Source: Epiperipatus broadwayi (taxonomy: Eukaryota; Onychophora; Udeonychophora; Euonychophora; Peripatidae). Taken from it: a DNA stretch of 64,000 nucleotides. The translations under genes and the position numbers were made by a program. The notes beneath the pieces are model-generated. The model searched no databases and had not been told where the DNA came from. It saw only the letters and a program-made list of their open reading frames with translations. This document shows positions 13,301 to 24,200 of the stretch, piece by piece. The stretch lies in contig JAQFVV010000317.1 in the NCBI GenBank assembly GCA_028023455.1, positions 970,363 to 1,034,362 on the forward strand. The letters are read 5' to 3'. Within the stretch, counting starts at the first letter, position 1. Each line of letters starts with the position of its first letter.

Positions 13301-14080
13301 GTTCATACCATCATCCTATTTTACCTTTGCTTTTTCAATCTTTTAATGTGGATTTTAGTGATATATTTATTTAAAGTCATGTGTAATGTGCATGCATATC
13401 TTTATCCTGGCATTTGATATGTTTGAAGGTAATGCATGATATCAACCATATCTAGAGTTGCACTCTTCATAAGCCAGAGTGGTTTTTGATATGTAGATTT
13501 TATTGGTGTGCCTATCTAACATATCCAGATGTTTTAAAACTCAGTAAAATGTGTTCTTAAATTTATAATTGTACATGTGGCTGTATAAGAATTTATACAT
13601 CTTCTTCAGTATTCATCACTACCAAAAGATGGTAACATTTTATCTTATTTAGTGTTATTGAATACATTTCACATAGGGACTGTATAATAATAAGTGAAAT
13701 TATTGAATGTGAGAACTTGATTAAATCTATAGGAAGTCATATCAAAATTTCTAATTTACTGGTGATTTTTGCTATATTTTAAATTGCAACTCATAAATTT
13801 TCTTTTATATTTATTTTTCTTTTGGGGAATTTTTGTAATTTATAAAACTTTACTTAATAGCTTGATGTTTACTTTTTTCAATGTTATAATTGTCAACGAA
13901 TGTTATCTTAATTATTAATTTATGATTCCTCATTTTTATTATCATCATCATTTGCATTATTAGAAATCTAATACTACCCCACACCTTTATTTATTTTATG
14001 CATTAACAGTACAAGGGAATATAAAAGTCACTTTATTAAAATTATATTACTGATGTTAAGATAACAGCAAAGAAGATTAT
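10382..14080. other. AT-rich intergenic sequence
   Basis: No gene is supported. It contains an A/T homopolymer junction at about 12,114-12,140. An unrecognised 117-codon open frame at 13,021-13,374 (plus) is hydrophobic and rich in F, I and S with no motif. A candidate TATA promoter is listed separately. Confidence 0.4.
11148..11185 (+). promoter_or_regulatory. Candidate CCAAT/TATA core promoter
   Basis: CCAAT at 11,148-11,152 is followed about 25 bp later by TATAAAAGG at 11,177-11,185, a textbook TATA box that stands out from the surrounding plain A/T runs. A start site would be expected near 11,207-11,215. No long open frame follows closely, so this may be chance or a remnant of a mobile-element promoter. 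Confidence 0.25.
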
Positions 14081-14240
14081 TTTATTTATCTTAATTTAAA
14101 ATAAGATCATTTTATACACTTATTATAAGACCACTTTATTTTGTTTTATTTATTTTGGTAAAACTATAAGATCACTTTACTTTATTCATCTTGGGTTAAG
14201 ATCATAAGATTGCTTTATTTTTATTTTATTATAAGATTAG
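14080..14240. repeat. Degenerate short tandem repeat (ATAAGATCACTTTATTTT-like)
   Basis: Three to four imperfect units of roughly 40-60 bp share 'ATAAGATCA(C)TTTA' followed by 'TTTATTTATCTTGG..TAA'. They can be seen starting near 14,100, 14,124, 14,167 and 14,202. Confidence 0.5.
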
Positions 14241-14871
14241 AAGAAGAAACGTATTGGTGTGATATTTGTGTAGCAACAAAACCCATTCCTACGTATAATA
14301 TTATAAATGTTATCCTAGTGTGTTATAATTATTTTTAATATAAATTTTTAATATTTAATTTTAATTCTAAATGTAATAATTATTTGATTCAACAAGATAT
14401 CCTAAAGATAAGATCATATCTTATTGCTACTATTATTTGTCAGTAGGATCACATTCTTGGTTGGTTTTAAAAAATAAAAAAAAGACTAAGATTATTGAGG
14501 AAGAATTATGTGGTATAGAAGACCTGAGTTATTTCTATATCTTAGATCTAATTATTTAGAAGAAGAATTGTGATTATAAGATGTGTTAAACATAGAGTAT
14601 TGAAAGTAATTTAATCCCTTTTGTACAACATGTTGCAAAAGATATTAAGAGTTATATTTTAAAGAGAGTATGAGATCTCTCCTCCTAATTTGAAGTTTGC
14701 ACTTGCCATGATATACATCTTTCTCTTATAGCAGTGTATATACATTAACATGTAGCCTATGTAGCTTTTTTTATTATCAAAAACAGGTTTATTCAACTAT
14801 GTTTACAATAAAAGAAAAAAATTATAAAATAACATTAAATTTGGCAATACATTTATAAACCATTAAATTAC

Positions 14872-16056
14872 TTAATATCCAATATTAATAAGATTCCATG
14901 TGGAATTTACTATAAAGTGAGGAGCTAACTTCAAATCTCTTTCTTTGATATCTTTTAATTTTTGTAAAAAAATTAATGTTGGATCAGGTATAACTGACTT
15001 GAAGATTAGGAAGCATCTGACAAACCATAGACAGAAAGTGATGAAAGTTGCACTTCTTATAATTGCAAAATCCCCATTAGCAAAACCTTCTATGAGTGTG
15101 TTGATAATTGGATGTTTTGGTGTATAAATTTGATTAATCAATATTCTACAGCCCTGAAGAGAGGAACAATCATTGAAAATGTAAAATATGGTATCATCCT
15201 CCCTATGGCAGAATGAGCAAACAGGGTTCAAAGATGAAAAACCTCTATACATCACAAGAAAGTGGCTTGTTGGAAGGGCATTGAGATTTAGCTTTAGAAG
15301 AAAGTCCAAATATTTTGGCTCTAGATTACATCTTTTATATTTCTTTATAATGGCAAAGTTTGTACAGGTGAGAATGTTATGATCTGGGATAATTGTTGAA
15401 AAAAACAAAAGAAGATAGGCATCCCGATAACGAAGTTTCATTGGTTTTATTTGAGTTAAAGGTGTGAGAATTTTTGCAATGTCAATTAAGACTTGTGTCA
15501 GCCAACCATCATTAATTGGAGATGGAGTATTTGTAGGATGAATAGATAAAAAAGGTGAATCATCAGGAAAAATCCCATTAAGTCTTGTAACGAGGTTATT
15601 TGATTTCTTTAGACAAAGAACCTGAAGTGAATGCAGTGACAAACCATTAAGTCTTGTTGGTCTCTGCACTCTTCTTAAGCTAATAGCAACAGTTTTACCC
15701 TTCCACATTAATCTAGAGCAAAGAGAGTTTATATTCTGGATAAATTTTGATGAGAATTTAATGAACGGCATGTAGTAAGCAATTCTGGGGAACAGTAATA
15801 TGTTGATAAGGACTGCTTTTGCAAATAATGATGTATAAACTTTTGAAAGTGAATCAATTATTTTTCTTGTAGAATTCATGATAGTGTCTTGTATTAATTT
15901 CCTCATTGCTGCATGAGAGAGACTTATTGGTAAGCCCAAAAATTTTTGTGGCATAGTTGTGAAAAGGGATGGAATTGATTTTCCAGATGAAAGTCTCCAT
16001 ACAGCAAATATTCTAAGGTTAAATGCAAGACCTGACTCTATGGTGAAATTGTCCAT
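14872..16056 (-). pseudogene. LINE RT thumb/C-terminal region with zinc finger
   Basis: A 394-codon open segment forms the C-terminal half of the LINE polyprotein. It starts just after the catalytic box (FTIESGLAFN, equivalent to 'F...SGLxxN'), continues with KFLGLPISLSH and the helical thumb (IDSLSKVYTSLFAKAVLIN), and near residue 270-290 has CSFCHREDDTIFYIFNDC. That last block is a CCHC-like finger of the type found downstream of RT in many LINEs, thought to bind RNA or DNA at the target. The frame runs to the natural-looking stop at 14,872, so this half is remarkably intact. Confidence 0.8.
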
Positions 16057-16070
16057 AATTTGAATTAGTT

Positions 16071-17633
16071 TTATATGAACTTTCTAGATGGTAAGAACAC
16101 TGCCACATCATCCATGTAGGATATGTGCTGAATGGATTTATTGATAACAGAAATGTACAATCCAGGAGGATTCATCTCTAAAGACTTAAGGAATGGATTT
16201 ATATATAGAATGAAAAGTAGGGGACTAAGAGGAGAGCCCTGTGGAATCAACTTGGTAAGTGTGAATGAGTTTGAAATTTTTCCATTTAATGAAATTGCAA
16301 TATGTCTGTTTAATAGAAGGTTAGTAATGATGTTCATTATACCTGTGGGAATGTTCAGACCACTTAGAAAATGTATTAGTTGAGGAATTCTGACTGAGTC
16401 AAAAGCAGCTGCAATATCAAGTTGGACAACTATTGGCTTTGACTTTTTATTTTTTCTTGTATAATCTGTAATTAACCTGAATAAGCAGAGAGCCTCAGCT
16501 GTGGAACTACCTTTCTTTGCAAATTGAAAACTAGAGATAAATGGCAGAATGAGATTTTGAATTTTATCTTTGATAATTGCTTCAATCACTTTAATAATCA
16601 ATGGAGCCATCGAGATTGGTCTAAGGTTCTCCAGAGGCAATGGGATAATAGAACTCTTAAGAAATGGGACCATCACAATGGGATAGAGTTGATCAGTTGT
16701 AAGGGGACCTTAGGCAAGTAGATCAATCATCCTACTCACTATTGGTACTGTGAAGGCTTCAAGATGTTTGAACATAAATTTTTGTATTCCATGGATTCTA
16801 GGGTGTATTCTATCAGGCATGGATGAGAGTTTAGCTCTAATATCATCATTACATATACCATGAATTGTCTCACAAGAATATATAGATGTATCAAGCACCA
16901 AATTCTGTGAAACATCTACTAGCTTGCATTTATAATGATTAAAATTTGTAAAATCATGCCATTACCCATGAAAATTATATTATTCCCTGTGATTGCTGAT
17001 GGAATTTTAGACTTACTTTGAAAACCCATAACCCACCTTATATATCCTCTCAAACCCACCTTAGATATCCTCTTGAGAAGTTATGAGGTTTAGAGAGGTA
17101 AAGCCTAGCCTTTTAAGTAGCCAGATAGTCTATTAGGTTTGGTGTATCTCTACATATTGTTGCTTCAGGTCAATAATAACCTGTACAGATGCTGGTGTTA
17201 GGGGTATATCTTTCAATGTTGTAATTAAGCTATCTGCTTTCACAAGTAACCCATTCGACCCTTTATTCTTTTTGGTGTAATAAGAAATCAAAGAACTAAG
17301 AATATTTATAAAAGCAAACCAAGGTTCAGCTGGTGGAAGAGCTAGGATGTCTATTTTCTTGAAAAAAATATAAGCTTCAGAGATAATTGCCTCTGGTGTA
17401 GCAGATTTTAGCAAAATTCTTATTGTAGATTTAAGGTGTACATAGGTTTGATGGGGTAAGCCTAATGTAAAATCAAGCATAATAGCACAATGATCAGAGA
17501 ACAGTAATGGTTGTAAAGATGGATTGATGAAGAAGTGCAGTTCTGGAGAGTAATGTAATAGGTCTATAAGAGAAGAAAATTTCTTTGTATAAAATGAACA
17601 TGCAACATGTGGGAAAAAACCCTGTGCACACAT
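16071..17633 (-). pseudogene. LINE endonuclease C-terminus and RT core
   Basis: One reading frame, interrupted by a few stops (for example between 16,677 and 16,709), covers three parts. 17,633-17,133 has SLIDLLHYSP and FSDHCAIML: the last APE motif (SDH) is intact. 16,901-16,710 is the linker. 16,676-16,071 holds the RT with LRPISMAPLIIK, the FQFAKKGSSTAEAL block, QLDIAAAFDSV, IPQGSPLSPLLF and the catalytic YMDD (plus-strand 16,107-16,118). The RT catalytic residues all look preserved. The frame then ends at SRKFI because of the shift before 16,056. Confidence 0.8.
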
Positions 17634-17813
17634 GAAATGAGCTTTTAGTACTGATTACTCATTTTATTCTATTCTAAATTTACAATTTTGGCTTGCCTAA
17701 CATGTTTCATCTTCTCTGCATGTTACAAGACAGACAGACAGATATTGGTTATTATGAACAATATCAATCAATAGTAGTCTGTCCAATAGACAGGTCAGAG
17801 AGTAGTCACTACA

Positions 17814-18223
17814 TCAGTTCATCCATTCTTCCATTCCATTCTCTTCCTTGCCCACTTCCTCAATTCCACATAACCTTCCATCTCGTATGTCATCCAATAA
17901 TGTCAATCTCTTCCGTCCTTTCTTTTTATTTCCACTCACCATTCCTTCCCAAACATCTTTCATTAAACTATAATCTTTTCTTAGTATATGTCCAATCCAG
18001 TTTCTCTTTCTCTCTTTGATACTTTCAATCAATCTTCTTTCCTCATTAACCCTTTTCAAAACTTCTTCATTTGTTATTTTATTCACCCAACTGATTTTTT
18101 CCATTTTTCTTCATGTCCACATCTCAAAAGCTCCCAGTCGTTTCTTAATTCTATTACTCAATGTCCATGTCTCACAACCATACATTAATACACTCCACAC
18201 ATAACATTTAATTAATGTTTTCC
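17814..18223 (-). pseudogene. RTE C-terminal region
   Basis: After the frameshift near 18,225 the minus strand reads LIKCYVWSVLMYGCETWTL, then AFEMWT-stop-RKMEKISWVNKITNEEVL (normally a tryptophan at the stop) and RKRNWIGHILRKDYSLMKDV. This is the conserved post-RT tail of RTE elements. It ends at 17,814 after EEWMN. Confidence 0.8.
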
Positions 18224-19852
18224 TTAATTCTTTTTCCATAGGTCCACAAAATATATTCTTTCTTTTACAAATGTCACCTTTGCCAATGCTATTCTTCTTT
18301 TAACTTCATCTTCACTTCTTCCATCCTCACTCAACCAACAACCCAAATATCTAAATCCCTTCACCTGCTGCACCATGTCATCATGGATTCCAATTTGCAG
18401 TCTTTTTGCATCTCTCCCTATCCATAAACACTTAGTCTTTTCAATATTAATCTTCATTCCATATGCCATACATCCTTCTTCCAATTTATTCAACATATTC
18501 TGAAGATCCTTTTCTTCCTCAGCAATAAGAGCCATATCATCTGCAAATCTTATACACTTTATTACTCTCCCTCCAACATTTGCTCCTCCACAGTCCAAAT
18601 AATTATTTAGCATATGTTCTAAATAAATATTAAACAAAACAGGTGACATACTACATCAGTGCCTAACTCCACTTTCTATATTCACTTCATCAGTCTCATT
18701 ACATCCAAATCTAACTCTTATTCTTTGACCATTATACATATTCCATATCAATCGTCTTTCTTTCCAGAATACTCCTTTATCTCTTAAGATAGACATCAGT
18801 TTATTCCAGATTACTCTATCAAATGCCTTTTCTAAATCTACAAAACATATACCAATTCCTTTATCTATTTCAATATATCTTTCTGCAATTGTCCTAACAA
18901 TACCAATAGCATCTCTTGTGCTTTTCCCTTTCCGAAAACCAAACTGTTCTTCAGCAATATAATAGTCAACCTTCCCATAAATCCTTTGAGTTAAAATCCT
19001 CAATAAGACCTTAGAAACATGAGACAATACACTTATTGTCCTATACTCTTCACATTTAACAGCTTTCTTCTTTTTAGCAATTGGAATCACTATAGTTCTT
19101 AAAAAATCTTCAGGCCAAACTCCACTATTATATATCAAATTGCAAAGTCCAACTATTTCCTTCATAGTAAATTCTTCCATTTCTCTCAAAAATTCTATAG
19201 GTACTGCATCAAATCCAATAGTCTTACCATTCTTCATTTGTGTGATTGCCTTTCTTACTTCATCTGGCAGTATGTCCATACCTCTATCATCCATTGCAAC
19301 ATCTTCTTCATTTTCAAGTTCATAACTAATTAAATTATTTCCTCTACTAAACAGATACCGAATATATTCTTCCCATCTTTTTAATATATCATTACTATCG
19401 GTTAACCTTCTTCCATTCTTATCTGCAATCTCACTTGCTACCCATGTCTTTTTCTCCCAAGAAATACTTTGTATTCTATCAAATGCCAGATCATATCTTT
19501 TCATCTGTTGAAATGTTTCTATCTCTTTACATTCTTGCTTCAAACACTTTTCTTTTGCTAAATCTGTTTCTCTTCTTAATTCATTATTAAATTTCCTATA
19601 TTCCTTTTGCCCTTCCTCAGTATTTACATTCTTCCACCATCTCCGCACTTCCATCTTTTCCAACATACCTTCAGTTATCCAAGGTCTTTTAGCTTTTCTC
19701 GCATGAATAATACCTATTTCATTTTTTGCTATTTTCAAGAATCCCTCTTTAATTCTATTCCAACACTCATCAGAGCTATTAATATAGTTCCCATCCTGAA
19801 CAATTCTTTTAAATTCATTTTCACATATCAAACCAAATTTTCCTTTTTCCAT
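18224..19852 (-). pseudogene. RTE reverse transcriptase with one in-frame stop
   Basis: A single frame of about 540 codons encodes the RT, interrupted by only one stop. Motifs in order: TIVIPIAKKKKAVKCEEYRTI, EEQFGFRKGKSTRDAI, CFVDLEKAFDRV, then at the 'GVRQGC' box the sequence reads GVRH-stop-CSMSPVLFNIYL (plus strand about 18,650-18,662), so the Q-G pair has become H-stop. The catalytic RFADDMAL follows (plus strand 18,537-18,548), then GMKINIEKTK and GFRYLGCWLSEDG. The frame ends at 18,224 because of a shift; the C-terminus continues in another frame. Confidence 0.85.
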
Positions 19853-20652
19853 TTGTCTCCAAGTCCCATCTTGTGTATCGTTTCCCTCTTTTAATTCTTT
19901 TTAAACTTAACTTTAATTTAGCCATCACCAAATTATGATCCAAATCTATATCAGCACCTGGAAAAGCATGTGAACCCTTAACAGCATTCTTATATCTATT
20001 CTGAATCAATATATAATCAATTTGATAACGTTCTTTGTTACCTGGAGCTTTCCATGTATACAATCTTCTAATATGATTTTTAAAACAAGTGTTTGCAATG
20101 ATAAAACCCATTCTCTTTACAAAATTGTACAAGTCGACTACCCCTTTCATTTCTTTTTCCAATACCATAATTTCCAACAATTTTCTCTTCCCTACCTTTC
20201 CCCACAACAGCATTCCAATCTCCCAATAGCAATATACATACGTTTTTTCCTTCACATTGAATACTTTCTTCTATCTTCTCATACATTTCATCAATTTCAC
20301 TATCATCATGAGTACTAGTTGGCATATAAACTTGTATAATTACCAAATCCCTAGGACTTGCATTTATTCTCATCACCATCATTCTAACATTAATACCATC
20401 AACCTTTGCCACACTATTCCATATTTTCTTCCTCACAGCAATGCCAACTCCATTAATTGACCTATCACCACCTGAATAAAACAACTTTACATCTCCACTA
20501 CTTACTTCTTCACATCCCTCCCACCTCACTTCACTTAATCCCATTACATCAATATTATTCAAATGCAACTCTCTTTTCAAATTCTCCAATTTCCCACCTT
20601 TCCTCAAAGATCTAACATTCCACGTTCCAATTCTCAGTGCATCCCCTCTCAA
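19821..20652 (-). pseudogene. RTE APE endonuclease domain
   Basis: Two overlapping frames together encode the endonuclease that nicks target DNA. 20,652-20,105 begins LRIGTWNVRSLRKGGKL and includes MGLSEVRW (catalytic glutamate), VIQVYMPT and LGDWNAVVGKG. After a shift near 20,105 the second frame carries GFIIANTCF, RRLYTWKAPG, YQIDYILIQ and DIDLDHNLVMAKL. The last motif is normally SDH; here it is LDH, a substitution of a conserved active-site position. A second shift near 19,855 (after RWDLE) joins it to the RT frame. MRGDALRIG at 20,652 may be the native start. Confidence 0.85.
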
Positions 20653-21241
20653 TGAATTATATTTATGAGGATTTCACAGGTTGACGACCTTAGTAGCCTC
20701 ATGTCCACTCCTGCCAGGCAAGACACCAAAGTTATTTTTAACTAAGGTCTCAACACCAAACGTAATGATTCCTGTAGACATACTCATAATAAAACAAGGG
20801 AATTATAAGACAAAGTGGTTTCCTGTTGCCTTCTTTGCCCAGCAATAACCTCCATAATAGGCTTAGTGCACTAGCCAAATCCCATAAAATGAAAATCCAA
20901 CTACCGCTTCCTCCTCATCGTTGTCACCTCTAGTGATCTTCCGCTGACTTGGAAGAAATGCCGTTGCTGACCCAGCACCCAGCGGGGTGTTGACTTATTT
21001 AATGGTGGTCAACACTCACCATTATACATCCACCATCATAGGAATTGTGGCACTTTATAGAAGTAAACATGCCACTGTCTCCTTCACCACTTCCTGATAG
21101 TGAATGTTGTCCCATTGTCAGTGACTGCTTATTTACAGTACTCTGCTTATTCGCAGCTAACCTTTATATCTGAAGGCCATACCCCTATCCGCAACCTGGG
21201 GATGCTCTGGGTGGCATGGGACCCATGCCTTATTCCCAGTG

Positions 21242-21244
<3 letters not shown>

Positions 21245-21300
<56 letters not shown>
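21245..21300. repeat. (TA)n microsatellite
   Basis: A perfect TA tract separates the 5' end of the minus-strand RTE from the plus-strand RTE fragment. Confidence 0.95.
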
Positions 21301-21302
<2 letters not shown>

Positions 21303-21304
<2 letters not shown>

Positions 21305-22110
21305 CAGAGGACTTTGGATTTTGACCAACCAAAAGAACAACTTGGATTTAAAAGTAGTTTTAGTACATTGGATAATATTCAAATATTGAAAAAAGTTATA
21401 GAAAGAACCAATAAATATGTGTTGCCATTATGCTTTGGATTTGTAGATTATGAAAAGGCATTTAATTCTGGTGATTAAAGCATTGGATCATCAACATATA
21501 GACCAAAGATATTTTTATATTTTAAAGAATATTTATAAAAAGGCAACAGCAACATTTAGATTACCTAATGATACTAGGAAGATTAATATTGAAAAAAGGT
21601 ATAAGACAAGGTGACTCCATATCTCCAAAACTTTTTACAGTAGTGCTGCAAGAAGTATTTTGTAGATTAAAGTGGGAAGCTAAAGGAGTAAAAGTAAATG
21701 GAGATTATTTAAGTCATTTAGATTTTGCAGATGATATGGTTGGTTTTTTTTTTTTCAAATAATACTTTAGAGCTTCATGAAATGTTGCAACACTTATCAT
21801 ATGAAAATGAGAAAATTGGAATGAAAGTAAACATTAAAAAGACTGAAGTAATGTTCAATGGATTTTCTCAAAAGATGAAAATAAAGATTGATAATGATAA
21901 GTTAGAAGAAGTTAACAAAAACAGGCAAAACTCTCTATAGGTATTTTTTTCTACAAATATCTTGGTCAGATTATTACTACAGATGTGGAAACATAATGCA
22001 TAAAATTAATCACATAATTAAACTTGATTGGAGTGCTTTTGGTAGAAATAAGTTAATATTAAAAGAAAATGTGTCTATGTGTTTGCAAGTATATCTTTCA
22101 AATCTTATAA
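21303..22110 (+). mobile_element. RTE RT fragment (second subfamily)
   Basis: Decayed RTE of a different subfamily from the 17.75-21.24 kb copy. The first piece reads QLGFKSSFSTLDNIQIL and GFVDYEKAFNSGD; a shift follows near 21,473. Next come GIRQGDSISPKLFTVVLQ and LDFADDMV (catalytic FADD), then EKIGMKVNIKKTEVMF and EEVNK. After a roughly 35-bp interruption (about 21,917-21,951) it resumes with YLGQIITTD and finally FGRNKLILKENVSMCL, where similarity stops. The last part matches the fragment at 29,430-29,955, so both belong to one family. Confidence 0.8.
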
Positions 22111-22234
22111 ACACTTGAAAATTTAATTAATATTTCCAGTGTCAGATTAAATTTAGAGCAAATTATCCAAAAAAATATGATCAATTGATTAAAATACTTT
22201 GACTAATTATGAATAATTATTTATGAGTGCTGAA

Positions 22235-24200
22235 AATAATAATAATAACTTATTATTATTATTATCATCATCATCAACAGCTGTTGTAAACAAGTATGAC
22301 CATTCTAATTTTTAAAAAAAGAAAAGAAGAGAAAGGGAGAAAAAACTATTCAAAATGAGTTTCGTGGTGGCTATACAAACCAATTTCCCAAAACAACTAA
22401 TACATCCACATATAGAACATGCTGGTCCATTTTTATGTTTATTTGATATTTTAAACTTTTGTTTTTAAATTTCTTCAGCAAAAAACTTTTCTTGGGTGAA
22501 ATACTTTAATATTATGTCTAAATGCAGTTCTTCAATGTATTCTATTTTTGTGATATATTTTCCAATGAAAGCAATTGGCATTTCACTTCTTTAGAATGGC
22601 TTCAGGATAATCTTTATAATGTAGATGGGGTCTATATCTTCCACAAAACCATGCTCAAATTTTTTATAAAACACCCTTTTAGGTGTTGCTCATTAATTTT
22701 GCATCCCAAATTCAATGAAGATGTGGTTTTAAAATAGTATGCTCTATAATATATTCAGTAAGTTGAAAAACATTTTGTTTGCTGTCATTGTGTTTTTAAA
22801 GTTTTATGGAGCAGCCATAAATGAATGCTTTTATATTGCAATGATAGGATGTCCAGGTTTCACTTCCATATGAAATATCAGATGAAAGTAACAGCTATTT
22901 ATATAGCCAATTTATAAAGTTGCATTACTTATTTTATTATGATGGAATATTCTATTTTTAATTTCATCATCTAAATCTACCATTCTTCTAATAAAACTTT
23001 CAATGTATTTAAACTGGTTTACATTCTCAAGTAAACTAAAATTTTCTGAGAATTTTTTTTTCATCACTGGCTAATTAATAACTTGAGTTTTTTGTCATTA
23101 ATTAATAAACCAAATTGTTTATATGTTACATTCAAAACATAAAAACATATTGTAAAACATCTTTTGAATTGGAAAACATATCACAATCATGTAAATCCAG
23201 AATTCAAGGATAAATTCTTATTTTCATTTTTAATTAATTTAAATTAAAAATTTTGTTATCAAAACTGTACATATCTTGATCTATGTTTGGTTAAATTTCT
23301 AGAGACAATTCTCTGTCACTGTTATAAAAATTGAAAATAATATTGGAGCAAGCAACCCATCCTTGTTTAACATCAGTTTTTATTTCAATGGTATCAGATT
23401 TTAATACAAATCAATTTTGGTGGACAGCCAACTAATTTCAAACAATAACATAAACTTACCTTATTAACGGAATCAAATGCTTTGATGAAATCAATAAAAA
23501 CTAATGTATAAATCACTCCAATGTTTCTGACACTCATCCTGCATTTTTGCTTTTTAATCCTCTAAAATGGCATTGTATCTCTGGTAACCATTCATGTATG
23601 ACTAGAAACAACCTAATTAATAAAAATCTTGGAAATATATTTTCTGTAATAAATAATAATGATATTACATAATAATTACTGCAGTCTTATTTTTTTTTAT
23701 TTCTAAAAATTGGAACAATAAAATCATACTTGTGATCTGGTGGCACAACTTCATGGGTCTGTATAATTTTTTAAAAATCCAAGACTTTTGAAGTACAATA
23801 TTACTACTATATTTTAAAACTTCATATATATTCATGTAGTACAGTCTTACCATTTTTAAGATTCCAAGAGCTGTTTTGATTTCACTAAGTTAAATATTGT
23901 TGTCCAAAGTTAAATGAATAGATAAAATAAATATATTATTGAAAGTTATCAACTCAATTTTTGTATCATTATTCAAAAGATGATCACACTACTTTTTCCA
24001 TCTATTCAAAATATCATTGTCATCACATAAGAAAGTGTCATTACTGGATTTAATAGGATAATGATACCATTTCTCATGTCCATATGCCATTTTCAATGCA
24101 TAAAAAAGATCTAGAATGACCACAGTCAGCAAATGTTGATATCTTCTTTGAAGTTTTAATCCATCGATCATTTTTAAGTCTACTTGTCTATTGTTGAATT
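22235..24200 (-). mobile_element. Heavily decayed LINE with ATC/ATT-repeat tail
   Basis: Minus-strand remnants appear in LINE order. About 24,171-23,990 reads KWYHYPIKSSNDTFLCDDNDILNRWKK, matching the linker before the RT ('...L..I.ERW..HF'). About 23,560-23,400 reads YTLVFIDFIKAFDSVNK and KLVGCPPKLI, the RT block with the first catalytic aspartate. About 22,740-22,540 fits the C-terminal 'RGGQ.KRYKD.LK' region. Near 22,430-22,380 ACSICGC is a remnant C-terminal finger. The 3' tail is the trinucleotide run at 22,235-22,280. No frame is open for long. Confidence 0.6.

Larger units (their letters stand above)
14766..17640 (-). mobile_element. 5'-truncated APE-type LINE
   Basis: A non-LTR retrotransposon reads from about 17,640 down to 14,766. 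It keeps the end of an APE endonuclease, the whole RT core and a C-terminal cysteine-rich finger. A minus-strand AATAAA (about 14,790) and a short A-run at the junction (plus strand T-run, 14,767-14,774) mark the 3' end. From 17,633 to 16,071 the code stays in one frame with only a few stops; a single shift at about 16,057-16,071 moves the rest. The N-terminal half of the endonuclease is missing. The 'FLGLPIS', 'YMDD' and post-RT finger suggest an L1/Tx1-like or related clade; I do not assign it. Confidence 0.85.
17750..21240 (-). mobile_element. Near full-length RTE-type LINE
   Basis: An almost complete RTE retrotransposon (endonuclease similar to BovB/'craniofacial development protein 2-like' proteins). 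Reading leftwards it has: a GC-richer 5' untranslated region (21,240-20,660), the APE endonuclease (20,652-19,830), the RT (19,852-18,224), and a C-terminal region with the RKRNWIGHILRK box (18,220-17,814). The 3' end, near 17,750-17,770, has the short TTGA-type repeat seen in RTE tails. Only about three frameshifts (near 20,105, 19,855 and 18,225) and two or three stops break it, so it is relatively young compared with the other LINEs here. Confidence 0.9.

Noticed and set aside
13021-13374. 117-codon open frame on plus, hydrophobic
   Set aside because: It has no recognisable motif, no flanking exon or promoter signals, and this length can occur by chance in T-rich sequence.
21100-21332. Open frames on both strands at the (TA)n tract (plus and minus)
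   Set aside because: Mostly Y-I repeats from the microsatellite joined to RTE 5' untranslated sequence.
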